Below are positions 1 through 12,900 of a DNA stretch of 64,000 nucleotides, piece by piece (position 1 is the stretch's first letter; the number at the start of each line of letters is the position of its first letter). The stretch is from contig NC_056760.1 in the NCBI RefSeq assembly GCF_018687715.1, positions 11,148,001 to 11,212,000 of the forward strand, read 5' to 3'. The stretch is from Carya illinoinensis. Lineage: Eukaryota > Streptophyta > Magnoliopsida > Fagales > Juglandaceae. A program made the position numbers and the translations under genes. The notes under the pieces are model-generated. The model was given only the letters and a program-made list of their open reading frames with translations, ran no database searches and was not told where the DNA came from.

Positions 1-3000
1 TAATATGTCTAATTATAAAATTATTTTTATTATAAATTAGATATGACTATTATATAATTTTTTTTAATAAAATTCATATTATCTAATACTGTAACTAAAT
101 ACCTGCATCTAGCTAGGGCCAGTTGGTCCAGTTCTCGAATCCAGTTGCAATATTAAATTTGTGAGAAACAATTGGAATGTCGTACTTCGATCCTATACGC
201 GAATGCCAAAGCATCCTCTCCCATCACATGAAAGCAAATTTTCAATGGTTACAGATCATAAAGAAGATCCCACTAATCTTTAAAAAAAAAAACGTGAGGA
301 GAATATATATGGATCGAAGTGCTTCATTATTAATTTGTACATCCACGAGCCTAAATATTAAAGTTACGTATCAGAACCTCAGACGTAGTACCACCTCGCA
401 TTATTTGAAGATATATAGACCACAAAATGAAAGACAGAACACTAGTACTTAAAGCGAACAAATTATTAAAGATGAGAAATTCATAGAATCTGGAACTTGA
501 TCCAAAAATAAACATATCAAACGCCTTGCATGTGTTCCTATTCCACATGTGCTATGTTTCTTGTCAAAAAGGGAAACAAAAAAATTAACTGTGATCAGGA
601 TCTTTCATTTCATGAACCAACCAATAATTCTTTAGATAAACGGTTTTTTAATGCATACATGACACGCACTACAAGATAAACGGTTTCTTACGACTAAAAT
701 TTTAACATCAAAATGACTATCGACAAAAATGAATATGTTTTTATCGGATATAATAGTCGTCAAAATTTTAATCATAAAAACTTATTTTTCTTGTAATGAT
801 ATGATTTACACGTGTGTGCATGTACTTGTGGTTTGGATCTAACATCCATCATCTAATTTTGTGCTCGATTTTAAACTTGTTTTTCTTGAATTTTAATTCC
901 CAAGAAGTCGAGCAATAATAAATTAAAACATGGAATAATTATATTGTACGTACGCGGTACGACATCTTGCCATGGAAAGCCATGCATGTACCTGAGTCTG
1001 AGGGGATCGATTGCAGACTTGCAGTACCTTACGTGGGTGGCTGCCATAGTGCCATGCATGCATGTACATGTACAACATTTTTTCCAGTTTAAAAAAGATA
1101 AATTAACATGATAATTTGTGATCAAAACCACGCAATTTGATTTGTGGACAAAAGAAATCTTAAAACCGAATAATAATAAGCTGTAATCAAGAGATCGAGT
1201 GAGCAATTTATTAAATGTATTGGACCCGAGATCGACTATATATATATATTTAAAGATGGTATCTTCGACGTTTTAATGGCCATTAATTGATGAACCAGTC
1301 GACGAGCTGGCCGGGTGAGAAATCGGTAATGTAACCAACAACGTTGATATATACTCTACCAATGATCTGCTAATTCTCATAGTATGTTTTGTAAGAGAAA
1401 CAGGAAGAATTTCATGATCAGTGTTATTAACATAAGTTTAAATAATTAAATTTATTTATTAATTCCCTTATTTCAATATGGTATATTTAGACTAGCAAAA
1501 GTACTGCCGACAACATATATAATATTATCTATTTGATTGTCATAAAGAACATTAGACTGAAGAATTAATATAATTAAAATAGTAATATTTTCACAAATAT
1601 TTCAAAGAAAAGCATTACCTTTTTTTAAAAAGAAAATGTTCCTGCTTTTCAACCAAAAATGGGTCTCAATCGGAAAGGCATTGATGTTAATTAAAGATAT
1701 AGAATAAATGATGTCATGATCTTATATGTAATAATAAAAAAATTCTGCACCCTACAGCCACAGGGTAGTGATTCAAACACTTAATTTGGAGTACCTGTGA
1801 GTTGTCGGTATCAACTTTCAAAACAGACCCACATTCTCGATGGTCCTGTCCATGAGTTATTGACTCGAACCAGCTTGCTTTTCCTGTGACGTTTACTTTC
1901 CACAGTCCCAATTGCATTAGCTTCCAAGAAAATTGAAGCCAACGTAGATGACTTAAATCAACGCATATCAAAGACTCTTGATTGGCACTAAAATTATGCC
2001 AAATATTTTGCATGTGATTGAAAGATTTTCCTTTTTCTTTGGAATGATATGACCGAAGACCGAAAGTGGAAAGTTGGAGCAGAAGCAGGATAGGGTCAAA
2101 CTCTCGTCGACTCACAATCCCGCAGCTTTCTGTCCCTCCAAAGTTGAAACAATATGCCCATTGTTTGGCAACAAGCATAGCAGATTAACCACCAAACCAG
2201 TACAGGTAACTTCAAAAGCCCATGAATGGCCAGGCTAGCTAGCTAGCTAGGTAGCGGCGTAATAAATCTCTCTTGCTCTAGCACTAATATGTGGAATGCC
2301 ACGTGGCAATTCTACTAATAAATTTATAATTAATGGAGTGCTCTAATTACAAAAACATATATATATTATAATTTATTATGTCTATTTATCTTTTATATAT
2401 ATATATATCTAAATTAAGTTTATATTAAAAAATTAATATAAATATTCATATTTAAGATTAAAAATTTATGTAATATTAATTTTCTATATGTTATATTAAA
2501 ATTTATGTTATATTAATTAATATATATAGGATCCGTCTGTTCAACCGGTTTTCTGTTTTTTATTTTTACACCTCTAATATTTACGATGTCTAGCATCTAA
2601 GTTGTGCGCATCAATACTCTTACCTATATTTTGAGTAATCTTTAAGTACAAATTTTTAAAACAAGTTCAACGTAGGTTTTTTATTATAAAAATGTGGGTT
2701 TTCATGATAAGGTCTACTTTTTATAAAGAGATTATGAGAAACTTGTATGTTTTAAATTTGTGCAAATCATTCCTCAATAAGTTATAACTAGGTTCTTTGA
2801 CATTTTGGATTTTTTACACAAAACCTTTTTATCTAAAAACACAAAGAAGAGGTCATAGCTAGAGGCCTAGAGGGTAACTTGCCTTCTACACACAATTAAC
2901 TATACATTGCAAATTTTATATAAATATATACCTCCGCCCCCCAACGTTCTCCATGCCTGCCTTGTCCAATCGTCCTGACTTCTGATCCCCACGGGTGAAA

Positions 3001-3831
3001 AAGAAACAGGTCCTTCTTTCTATCAGATTTCCTTTTTCCTTCTTTTTAGCTTCCCGTGTTTTGAGAAACTTTTAAGGCATGCGTTGCTTTTGTTTTTACT
3101 TGATAGAGAAAATAATATTAATACTGGATATCATAATTAAGAGAGAAAAACATTGCAAAAAGAAGTGTGAAAGATAGGATCATCATATATCAACTATGAA
3201 AAACTTGATGAATCTCATCTCTTTTCCACGCCACCATTCATTTCGATCTCACTTTCTTTTGGTAATTGGTTTGTACTATTTTATTTCCCTTTTCCCTTCT
3301 TTGGAACAGCGGATTATATATCGTCATTGCGCAATGTATATATAAACGCGCGACAACGTAATTAATTGGTTGGGTGCATGTAAACTTGTAAGTCATCATT
3401 CTTGCATATACGTATTTATAATATCCGGTTAAAATATATAAGGAAACTCGAACAATACTTACTCAAGCCATGGACAACGTACAATCACGTTGTACGCTAC
3501 ATATAGCACATGATCAGCATCAAATCTTCAACAGAAATCATACTACAATATATTGAGGCGTAACTCAACGTACCAAATGTCTAGTTCCGTGCAGATTTTA
3601 ATCCAATTATCTTATAATTTTAACAGTTCACACTCTTTGAACATCTGGATGAGAGGTCGGCGGCGGCTCTAACGTTTTTCCGGCCTAGAAATATGTACTT
3701 TTACATTAGAAATAAGTATATATACAAGACATGATTAATATATATAATGCGCTCTTATAAATTAATTAGAATATAAGCCTAATAATCATAGGAAACCGAA
3801 CATCTGTGCAAACATATATAATCTTGTCTTG

Positions 3832-3869
3832 TATTATCTATACCAACATGCATGTTGGTATAGATAATA
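3832..3869. repeat. 38 bp perfect palindrome without spacer
   Basis: The two 19 bp arms are exact reverse complements meeting at 3850/3851; each arm contains CTATACCAACATG. The next pair outward (3831/3870) mismatches, so the symmetry ends sharply. No gene was found around it. It would extrude as a hairpin or cruciform. Origin unknown; it could be the core of a decayed foldback element. Confidence 0.9.
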
Positions 3870-4351
3870 TATACCGGATAGCCCATATGTACAAGCATAT
3901 TAATACGGAAAGAGATAAGGTTGTCATCATGTTGATATGGACTTGGAGTTATCTGTAACCCTCGCTCCTCTTTATATAAGTTAATCTTTCGCCACAAGTA
4001 AGAGCTATCGTCGGCCTCTTCTTTAAGAAAAAATTATCATTTGGTTTTAATCGGCCAGGCGACATAGATGTCATCTTAATAAAACAAAACCCAAAGAAAA
4101 CAGATCAACGGCGGGTTTACTGGAAAAAGATGCAGCCAACAAGTGGGGTCGGCCATATTAGTCTCAAGAAAGAAAGGCGGTAAATAGATGCCACCCAAGT
4201 CGGGCCCCACCACCACCAAAAGACGAAGAACAAAGATCATGGCCATCATGGCAACACGGCCTCAGTGACATAAAAGAGGGTTTGGGGTCCATGGATATGT
4301 GCTCACATTCATATTTCACGAGTCCTGTTTCTTTACCTAAAATTGGATCTA

Positions 4352-4377
4352 ATATATATATATATATATATATATAT
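4352..4377. repeat. (TA)n microsatellite
   Basis: Uninterrupted TA dinucleotides. The short open frames that overlap it on both strands are low-complexity by-products. Confidence 0.9.
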
Positions 4378-4670
4378 TTAAACATACATATACGGGCTTC
4401 TGAGGGTTCTCTATGGGTTCTCTCGTTTCTTTCATTCTTTATTCCAGAATCCACTCTGCTTTTTGTTCAAACCTAAGTGCTTGATCGGAAAATGAAGGAA
4501 CAATAATATTGTTAATTGCCATTTGTAGAGAAGGTAGTACTAGAGCCATCGACCAATAATTGCAGCTTGTCTGGTAGGATCCCAAAAAGCAGTGCAATTC
4601 TGGAAGCAAAGGTGGCTTTCGCAGCCCAAAGAGTTGACGCAGAAGTGCCAATAATTTACCATAGATATAT

Positions 4671-5091
4671 TGTTGAAAATTTAAACCTTTCGAATTCATT
4701 TCTTTAAAATCTATTTTTTACATGAATAATAAAAAAAATAGAAAAATAATAATAATACAAGAAATTTAAGTAAAAACTTTAAAACAGGAAAAAAACTACC
4801 AGACCCAGAGAATAAAATTTACTATGTAAAAAATTGTTACAATCACACAATTTTTCTTCTCATCCCAAACACACCCACAAAATTACCCCACTAATAAAAC
4901 TTTAACTTTACACATCTTCCTATTTTACAAAAAGCTAATTGAGTAATTTAACTAAAATAAAAAATTACTAAATAGGCTTTCAACTGATACACTTAAACTA
5001 AGAGGCTAAGCCTCTTATTTATAACACATGGCCTATGCCATTTTCATTAATCTCACCGATGTGGGACTAAAACAAGGAGCACAAGTCAACA
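4671..5091 (-). repeat. 3' LTR of the 4671-6933 Copia element
   Basis: 421 bp, similar along its length to 6496-6933 but with many substitutions and small indels, including shared segments such as AAACAAGGAGCA near the CAACA end. The visible divergence between the two LTRs points to an old insertion; an alignment would be needed for a number. Confidence 0.9.
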
Positions 5092-5447
5092 ATCTCTACC
5101 TTACGATTTTGACTGGTCCCACAGTCAAATTTCACCTTAATGAAATTCTTCATAACTTCCGCTATCATGTTTCATCATAAAAGCATATCTACTCAAAATA
5201 AACCAATTCAAAGCATTTCATTTCGGCTCATGTCAAAAACAACCTTGCTTTAAAATTATGGTATAACTTCCACATTTGGCTCTTCTAAAAGTTCATCAGA
5301 CATCGACATGAATTTCCATCACACACCCTGCATCAATGCCAAATCAATGCCTGTGTGCAAACTTTTGGACCTGCTGACATTAACACATCCTCTATCATAA
5401 CAACTTTGGGAATTAGCGGCATGCCATGAGGATGTACATTTCTCTTT

Positions 5448-6233
5448 TTAAAGATCAAAATCTTCCATAGAGAGAGACACAATATTAGCATCATTTCTAG
5501 TATCTCCATTTACTGACTTAGAGCCACTTGCATAGTTAAACCTGCTCCAACTCTTGGACAGTTTTTCTTGACGTGCCCAGATTGTCCACACTTCCAGCAT
5601 ACTACTTTTTTTTGTCATGGAGTTCTTCATCTTCCTATTTCCAGCTGCTACCATTACTAAATTTTCAAGTAGAACATTACTTTCACTACTTAGTCTTCTC
5701 TCTTTATAAAAGATTTTACTGGTAACTTCTAAAAAAATTATTTTCTCATTCCCATATATCAAAATAGGCTTCATGTACTCATAGGAAGGTAGAAGAGACC
5801 AGATGAGTCTCAAGGCTTGATTCTCATCATCAATTTTAATTCCAAAAGCTTTTAGCTCAGCGATAATGCCATTGAGAACGCTTAAATGATCTGAAATAGT
5901 TATACATTCACTCATTCACAGTGTATGAAAATGCTCCTTCAGGTACACACAATTTGAGACGCCCTTTGTCTGATACAACTCTTCAAGTTTTTTCCAGAGT
6001 TCCTTTGCCGAAAATATTCCATGCACATTTGCAAAAATATTTTTGGCCAGACACAAACGTATCGCACTTGCTATTCTCAAATCCAGATCCTCCCAATCTT
6101 CATTGCTCATTTTAGATCTGCTCATTTCACCAGTCACACAAGTACCAGTGCTAACTTCAGGTATTGGTTTGCCTTTCAATACCTTATGTAATTCTGATTG
6201 AATCAAGACATCCTTGACTTGTACTTGCCACAA
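5448..6233 (-). pseudogene. Copia gag pseudogene with stop and frameshift
   Basis: Read right to left, the first part (6233-5916) has a UBN2/retrotran_gag-type core with ELWKKLEELYQ and a following LKEHFHTL; it is broken by a stop, and the frame resumes at 5915 with SDHLSVLNGIIAEL. The frame carries on upstream of 6233 without an ATG, as EKFDGRINFGLW, as is usual for Copia gag. A nucleic-acid-binding zinc knuckle CX2CX4HX4C (CWKCGQSGHVKKNC) is intact at about 5558-5599 but in another frame; an eight-base T run at 5606-5613 is the likely slippage point. So at least two lesions prevent a whole gag protein. Confidence 0.85.
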
Positions 6234-6495
6234 GCCAAAATTGATTCTCCCATCAAATTTCTCAACCTTAAATCTAACAAGATTTGAAGGCCTACTTCCT
6301 AATATTGTTTTGATAAATTTTACTATAGAAATGAATAGTACCTCACTAAGTCAGTTCTCAGGAAAGATTAAAGGGTCACAATGGACACACTTAAAATTTT
6401 CAATATCTTAGACAAAACTTCCTTAGACTGTATGTATCCACACTACCACACCAAAACTCCACCCCACAAAAAAACCTAGTGGCTCTGATACCAAT

Positions 6496-6933
6496 TGTTG
6501 AAAATTTGGACCTCCCAAATTCACCCCCCTAAGATTTACCATTTATAGGAATAACAAGAAAAATAGAGAAAGAATAACAATACAAGAAATTTACGTGGAA
6601 ACTCTAAAATAAGAGAAAAACCACTAGACCCAGAGAAAAAAATTTACTATATAAAAAATTGTTACAATCACACAATTGTTACAATTACACAATTTTTCTC
6701 CTTAATTTAAATATAACTACAAAGCTACCCCACTATTAAAACTTTAACTTTATATCTCTTCTCCTTTTACAAAAGGCTAATAGAAAAATTTAACTAAAAC
6801 TAAAAGTTACTAGATAAACTTTCAATTAGTGCACTTAAACTAAGAGACTAAGTCTCTTATTTATAACACATAGTCTATGTCATTTTCATTAATCTCACCA
6901 ATGTGAGATTAAAACAAGGAGCATAAGTCAACA
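6496..6933 (-). repeat. 5' LTR of the 4671-6933 Copia element
   Basis: 438 bp, partner of 4671-5091. On the minus strand it ends immediately before ATT plus the initiator-Met tRNA primer-binding site, which identifies it as the 5' LTR. Confidence 0.9.
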
Positions 6934-6938
6934 TATAT

Positions 6939-7841
6939 AAATGGAAAGATTGCATGCTTAATTATTTGAGACTTAACGTACGTAAATTTGAGGTGATGTT
7001 ATTATTATTATTTTAACATAGTTTGGAGTCTAAATATTACATATGAAAGAAACCATTAAATGTGCTTAAACATGTGCTGTGCCTCTGTTTTGGGCTGTTT
7101 TTGTTCTTTTTTTTCCCCCAATTTAATAGAGCTTAATTTAATTAGAACATCAAGTATTTCTTAACCTGTATTCTCAAGACATTGGTTAATTTAATTAGAG
7201 GTCCTATAGGAAAGGACCTCAAATATAAAAGAGTTTTACTATATTTTTCCAATATAAAACTCATGGCGAAATAGATAATTACCAAGATATGGCTATAATT
7301 AATGACAAAGTTACGACGAATCCAATCTCTCATGGATTCTGCATTAAATGAGTTGAAATAGATAATTATCCAGATATGGCTATAATTAATGACAAAGTTA
7401 TGACGCATCCAATCTCTCATGTATTCTGCATTGAGAAATGCTACACATCACCTCATACCACACATTTTATATATTAAAATATTATTTTTTATTTTTTTTA
7501 TTTTTATTTCATTTTATTCTTATTAAAGTAATTAAATTATTCTATTTATCATCCACACACTATATATTTATTATAGAAAAAATAAAAAAAAAATAAAATA
7601 AATATGATGTGTGAAGTGTAAAGATGACAAGAAGAATTTTTCTTCTGCATTAAATGAGTTTTTGCCGTTATTTTCTTTTAATAAAGAGAAACTTTAATAA
7701 AAGTTTTCGTCTTCAAAGCATTTAGTACGGACCACTTCCTTAAGATTTGTGTTTTTCTCCGAGTCGGAAAATTTAAAGAAAACTTCGGATGTCCCTACCA
7801 CTTAAAATGATCCTTTTCTCTTCTTTGCCACTCCTCAGGCG

Positions 7842-7842
<1 letters not shown>
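6939..7842. other. Spacer upstream of the ACC oxidase gene
   Basis: AT-rich. It holds an 87 bp direct duplication (7268-7354 and 7355-7437) and, from about 7440 to 7640, an AT-rich segment whose ends (CACATCACCTCATACCACACA and a GATGTGTGAAGTG stretch) are loosely inverted, possibly a decayed MITE related to the one at 17470. The promoter of the downstream gene lies at its right end. Confidence 0.6.
7268..7437. repeat. 87 bp tandem duplication, two copies
   Basis: GAAATAGATAATTA starts at 7268 and recurs at 7355; both copies carry GATATGGCTATAATTAATGA and CCAATCTCTCATG, with a few differences. No coding role seen. Confidence 0.88.
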
Positions 7843-9359
<1,517 letters not shown>

Positions 9360-11257
9360 GCCTCTCATGACAGAATGGAAATTGGGTTGATGTTTGCTTC
9401 TGTGAATAAGCATAATAATCTTTAGAGATGAGTCTTGCAGTTTCTTTTGTTTTGAGTGAATTCTAAGGTTGCTGTTTAGGTGTGCTTTGCCTAGCGCGGG
9501 ACTCTTATAGTTGAGCCATATGCTTCGGCGCTTCGCCCAGTAGTTCTTTCATGTGATGTATGTCCTTGTGCTGTTGATTAGGTGTACTGTTTAGAAAGTG
9601 ACTTATCTTATCCCTTTTAACTGGGAATTGTCCAAAGACTGTTTGGCGTTTTATGCTTCAGAACATGTTTTTGGAAACCCAAATCAGAATCGATGCATTA
9701 CAAAAAGAAACAGGGTAAATTGAACATTACAGACTTTAAAAGGAGACCATCTATTAAAAAATAAAATAAAGGGTATAAATGCTTCCGAGCTTGAATCTGT
9801 GCCAGCAAGCAGCAGTACGGGCTAAGAATATGACTGTATTAAGGAAATATAATTTTCATGTATAGAGTTTACAAAAGCTTGATTTTTCTGTCGAAGATGC
9901 TATATAATACACCCCCCCATTTCACATATTATACTACGAGCAGTGGCAGAATTACAACCCAATCACAGCCCATTTATAATTCTTAATAAAATAATATTTT
10001 TTTTTAAAGTTTAAACACATCAAATCAGACTTAAAGTTTAAAAAATATATTATTTTAATCTATAGATGTATAAAAACTGTTAACAAGTTGTTGGTCTATC
10101 AATTTTGTTAGATTTGAATCCACATAAAAAATCCAACCTCAGAAAGTGGAGCACAAATAAAATATAGGCATGTCCAACCTCAGGAATGATCCAGTCTCCA
10201 TGTCCATAAAAAACAATGTTACTGCATCATTGGAGACACAAAGTAGGTGTGAATTTTATTCATACCACTTCATTGTTACAGCTTTTCCGGCCCACTGATA
10301 CGAGGGAACTGGATTTTTGCAAGTCTCATGCTATTGGATACTGCTAGCGAGGATACAAAAAGCAATATCCCGTTCTTAATTCAAGCGTTGTAAATAGGTA
10401 CATAGTGGTCCTTTCCAGTAACCCTTAAAATAACAAGAGCATCCTCCTCGGTATCTGAGAGGGCAATAATAATAATAATTAAGAAAAGGTAAAATCATCT
10501 TGCATCAGCCTTGATTAAGAAGAATCTGCAAACCAGACAGCATAAAGAAAGAATTCACAGACATTTCGTGACAGTGGGGTGACAGCGGGTGACAATAGAC
10601 AAAGCACAAGCAAATGAAGTTGGTGATTGGAAAGTAAAGAGTTGGTGAATACAGGAAAATTTTAAACTATAAGTAAGGGCTAAACAAGACTGAAAAGAAT
10701 ACCACTGGATCAGGGAATCGAAGAACAACTCCTGCTGCTTTCTTCCATCTCGGACAATACTCAAGCAGTTCAGTTTCTGCCAGTAATTAATGGATGAAAA
10801 AATAAATCCATCAGAAACCAATCTATCAGTTAGAAAAGGCAGAGTACTAGATTTGTCATCATGATAAGCACAGACCAACATCAACGAGGAGTGAAGAGTC
10901 ACAAGGCACTGAAGAATGTCATTTTAAGAACATCCCATCCTCAATGCCTCAATTAAGTGGAATGAGTCTACTTGGATAGAATTTAGCCCAATCATGATTG
11001 TATCTATTGATCTTAGAGTCACAATCTGTCATGAACATATTTGCTTATTTAAACATTCTAAACAAGTAGCGGGAAAAAAAAAAAAAAATTTCGACCAGTA
11101 AGATAGCAAAACAGTGAGATCCAGAGGTTCTTTTTCAACTTCACCAAGGTTCGATGCACAATAAACTTAAAACTGTTCATTCGGATTTCGGTTGTTCGGA
11201 TATGTCAAGGCTATGTCAGAACCCTTAAAATCTAAATCGACATAAGACGCATATGGC
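9360..11257. other. ACC oxidase 3' UTR and gene-free spacer
   Basis: The first few hundred bases after the stop are presumably the 3' untranslated region. Beyond that the sequence is AT-rich with no frame that looks like a gene; a 115-codon minus-strand frame at 10555-10902 lacks any recognisable motif. Confidence 0.55.
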
Positions 11258-11262
11258 ATACG

Positions 11263-12459
11263 TGTTAGACCCTCTAGAAAAGTTGTCCTGGGACAAGCCT
11301 CGACACACTCACTGACATGCTTAGTCGGGCCCCATGGTGAGCCAGCATCATGCCATGGCCCATGCCATGGCAAGCCCACGGACCAGGCCAGCCAGCGCGC
11401 GCCATGGCCCATGCCATGAGCTATTTTCAGCACCGGCTAGCACCAGTCAGGCCGTGGGTCCCACATGGGTCCCACGGCCAGAATTTTATCAGTATTTTAT
11501 TATTTTAATAAAATCTAGTATTTATATATTTCATTATTTCCCTATTTTAGTACAACTAGGAATTAATTCCTTAGGCTAGTGTTACTAGGAATTAATTCTT
11601 TTTTAGGATTTATTTCCTTGTTCAAGCACCATTAGGACTCTCCCCTTTTAAGCCTATATAAAGGCCACCCTAGTCCCATCTTTCATTATCTTTTGACAAA
11701 TTCCCTTTGTGGTTGGCTTATTTGTTCTTGAGATCTCCTTCGGTGCTTAGCACTTGGGCTATTTGGGTGCAACCCGTGTGAATCCCAAATAAAGATTCAA
11801 CACCTTGACGTTTGTGGACGAGTGTTGTTTCATCTATCAATCTATGAGCAAGTTTGTTTCTCTTTTCCATTATTGAGTTTCAATCTTGTTATTATTTGTT
11901 ATTTGCGTTACTCTTTTTGTACTTAACATTATCTATCACGCCCCATATCATCCCAACACCTTATTGGATTATTCCCTTCATATTTCCTTTACTTCCATAT
12001 CATTCCATCACCATATTATCGTCCATATACCTTCCATAATCCTAGATCTAAACCCCTTTCATCATAAAGCCCTAGATCTACACTAGATCTAGTGCCTCCA
12101 TATTCCCTACCATAAACCCTAGCCACCATAAGGATTTCCTATATTTTAGGAAACCTTTAACCCTAGCCTCACTTCCATAATTACCATAATACCACCCAAG
12201 AGACGCCTACCATAGCCTAATCACACCATTCGGTCATCATAATACCATACCATACCATCATCATCCCATACACCATACCATCCCACCAAGATCCAATTCA
12301 CAAACCACAAACACTCATCATCCATATTCACCAAATCTCATCACTCAAGTTTAAACTCAAGTAAGAAGGCAAGCAAGAAAGATAGGCTCATCGGTCATAG
12401 TTGGGTGAAGCGGATCTAGAGAACCATAGTGTTTAGAAACTAGACCGCGGTCCTTAACA
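11263..12459 (+). mobile_element. Solo LTR (1197 bp) with target-site duplication
   Basis: The segment begins TGTTAGACCC and ends CCTTAACA (TG...CA), and is flanked by the direct repeat ATACG at 11258-11262 and 12460-12464. Inside are a TATA box (CTATATAAAGG, about 11654), a later AATAAAG polyadenylation-like signal (about 11788), and near the left end a region of repeated CCATGGCCCATGCCATGG blocks. These are LTR features, and no gag-pol follows. It is best read as a solo LTR left by recombination between the two LTRs of a retrotransposon. Superfamily (Gypsy or Copia) cannot be settled without a library search; strand is inferred from the TATA and AATAAA order. Confidence 0.8.
11340..11420. 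repeat. Short CATGG-rich repeats in the solo LTR
   Basis: CCATGGCCCATGCCATGG occurs at about 11352-11370 and again, slightly changed, at about 11401-11419, with related CATGG blocks between. The arrangement is locally palindromic and unusually GC-rich for this window. Confidence 0.75.
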
Positions 12460-12464
12460 ATACG

Positions 12465-12900
12465 GCATACGTTACCTCCTGCTTCAGTAATATGTTAATT
12501 GGAGGGGTGCCCACGTGGGGCAGACCCCTCCTTTACTCTGTCTAACACATGGCTTAAAGCCATGCGTTTCTGCCAATTAAATGGCAAATTAAGGCTGGCC
12601 TTAAAAGGCCAGCCGTGTAAGGGGGCTATATATAACCCCCCCTCTTTTGATTCTTGATAATAATCTAATTTAGTAAAAAGCTCTCTTTTATTCTCTCTTA
12701 AAATAGTATTTAGGCTGTGGATTTGTTAAAGCGTTACTTTAGTTTTATACTCCGTAGTATGCTTTACCACTAAGTGAAAACTCTTGAGATTTGTTGATCT
12801 GGATAAACTTGTGAAGCAACTTTACAAGCTGAGCTTGAGGTACTTTTTGCTGTATTTTCTAACAATCACCTACAAACACACTGTAAGTACACGCCAAGAT
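12465..12900 (+). promoter_or_regulatory. Promoter-like GC-rich/TATA segment, origin unknown
   Basis: GGCTGGCC...GGCCAGCC (about 12592-12614) and GGGGGCTATATATAACCCCCC (about 12617-12640) form dyads, the second with a TATA box at its centre. CT-rich leader-like sequence follows (12641-12710). No open frame of useful length follows. It could be the control region of a retrotransposon or of an old integrated pararetrovirus; I cannot distinguish these. Confidence 0.35.

Larger units (their letters stand above)
1..4665. other. AT-rich intergenic region, no gene supported
   Basis: No reading frame here shows a recognisable domain or a chain of splice-compatible exons. The stretch is AT-rich with short low-complexity tracts, for example TA runs near 2395-2408 and 4352-4377 and a TAGC-type run near 2233-2250. 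It contains the perfect palindrome at 3832-3869, listed separately. A 154-codon minus-strand frame at 1714-2178 was considered and not accepted. Confidence 0.6.
4671..6933 (-). mobile_element. Non-autonomous Copia LTR retrotransposon, gag only
   Basis: Two LTRs, 4671-5091 and 6496-6933, each TGTTGAAAAT to CAACA on the + strand, bound the element. The 5 bp duplication TATAT lies at 4666-4670 and 6934-6938. A primer-binding site complementary to initiator-Met tRNA (TGGTATCAGAGCCA read on the minus strand, about 6480-6493) abuts the right LTR, so transcription runs right to left. A purine-rich tract lies next to the left LTR (minus strand, about 5092-5105). The 1.4 kb internal part encodes only a gag-like protein; protease, integrase and reverse transcriptase are absent. 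It would need enzymes from a relative to move. Confidence 0.92.

Noticed and set aside
1714..2178. 154-codon minus-strand frame
   Set aside because: No recognisable motif, no splice partner exons and no conserved neighbours; parts such as WKVNVTGKASWFES look protein-like, so a decayed gene piece cannot be excluded, but the evidence is too thin to annotate.
10555..10902. 115-codon minus-strand frame
   Set aside because: Cysteine/serine-rich mixture without motif in an AT-rich spacer; length is within chance expectation.
12465..12900. Confident call as an integrated pararetrovirus control region
   Set aside because: Only promoter-like dyads are visible; no viral protein frame is found nearby, so the origin is left open.
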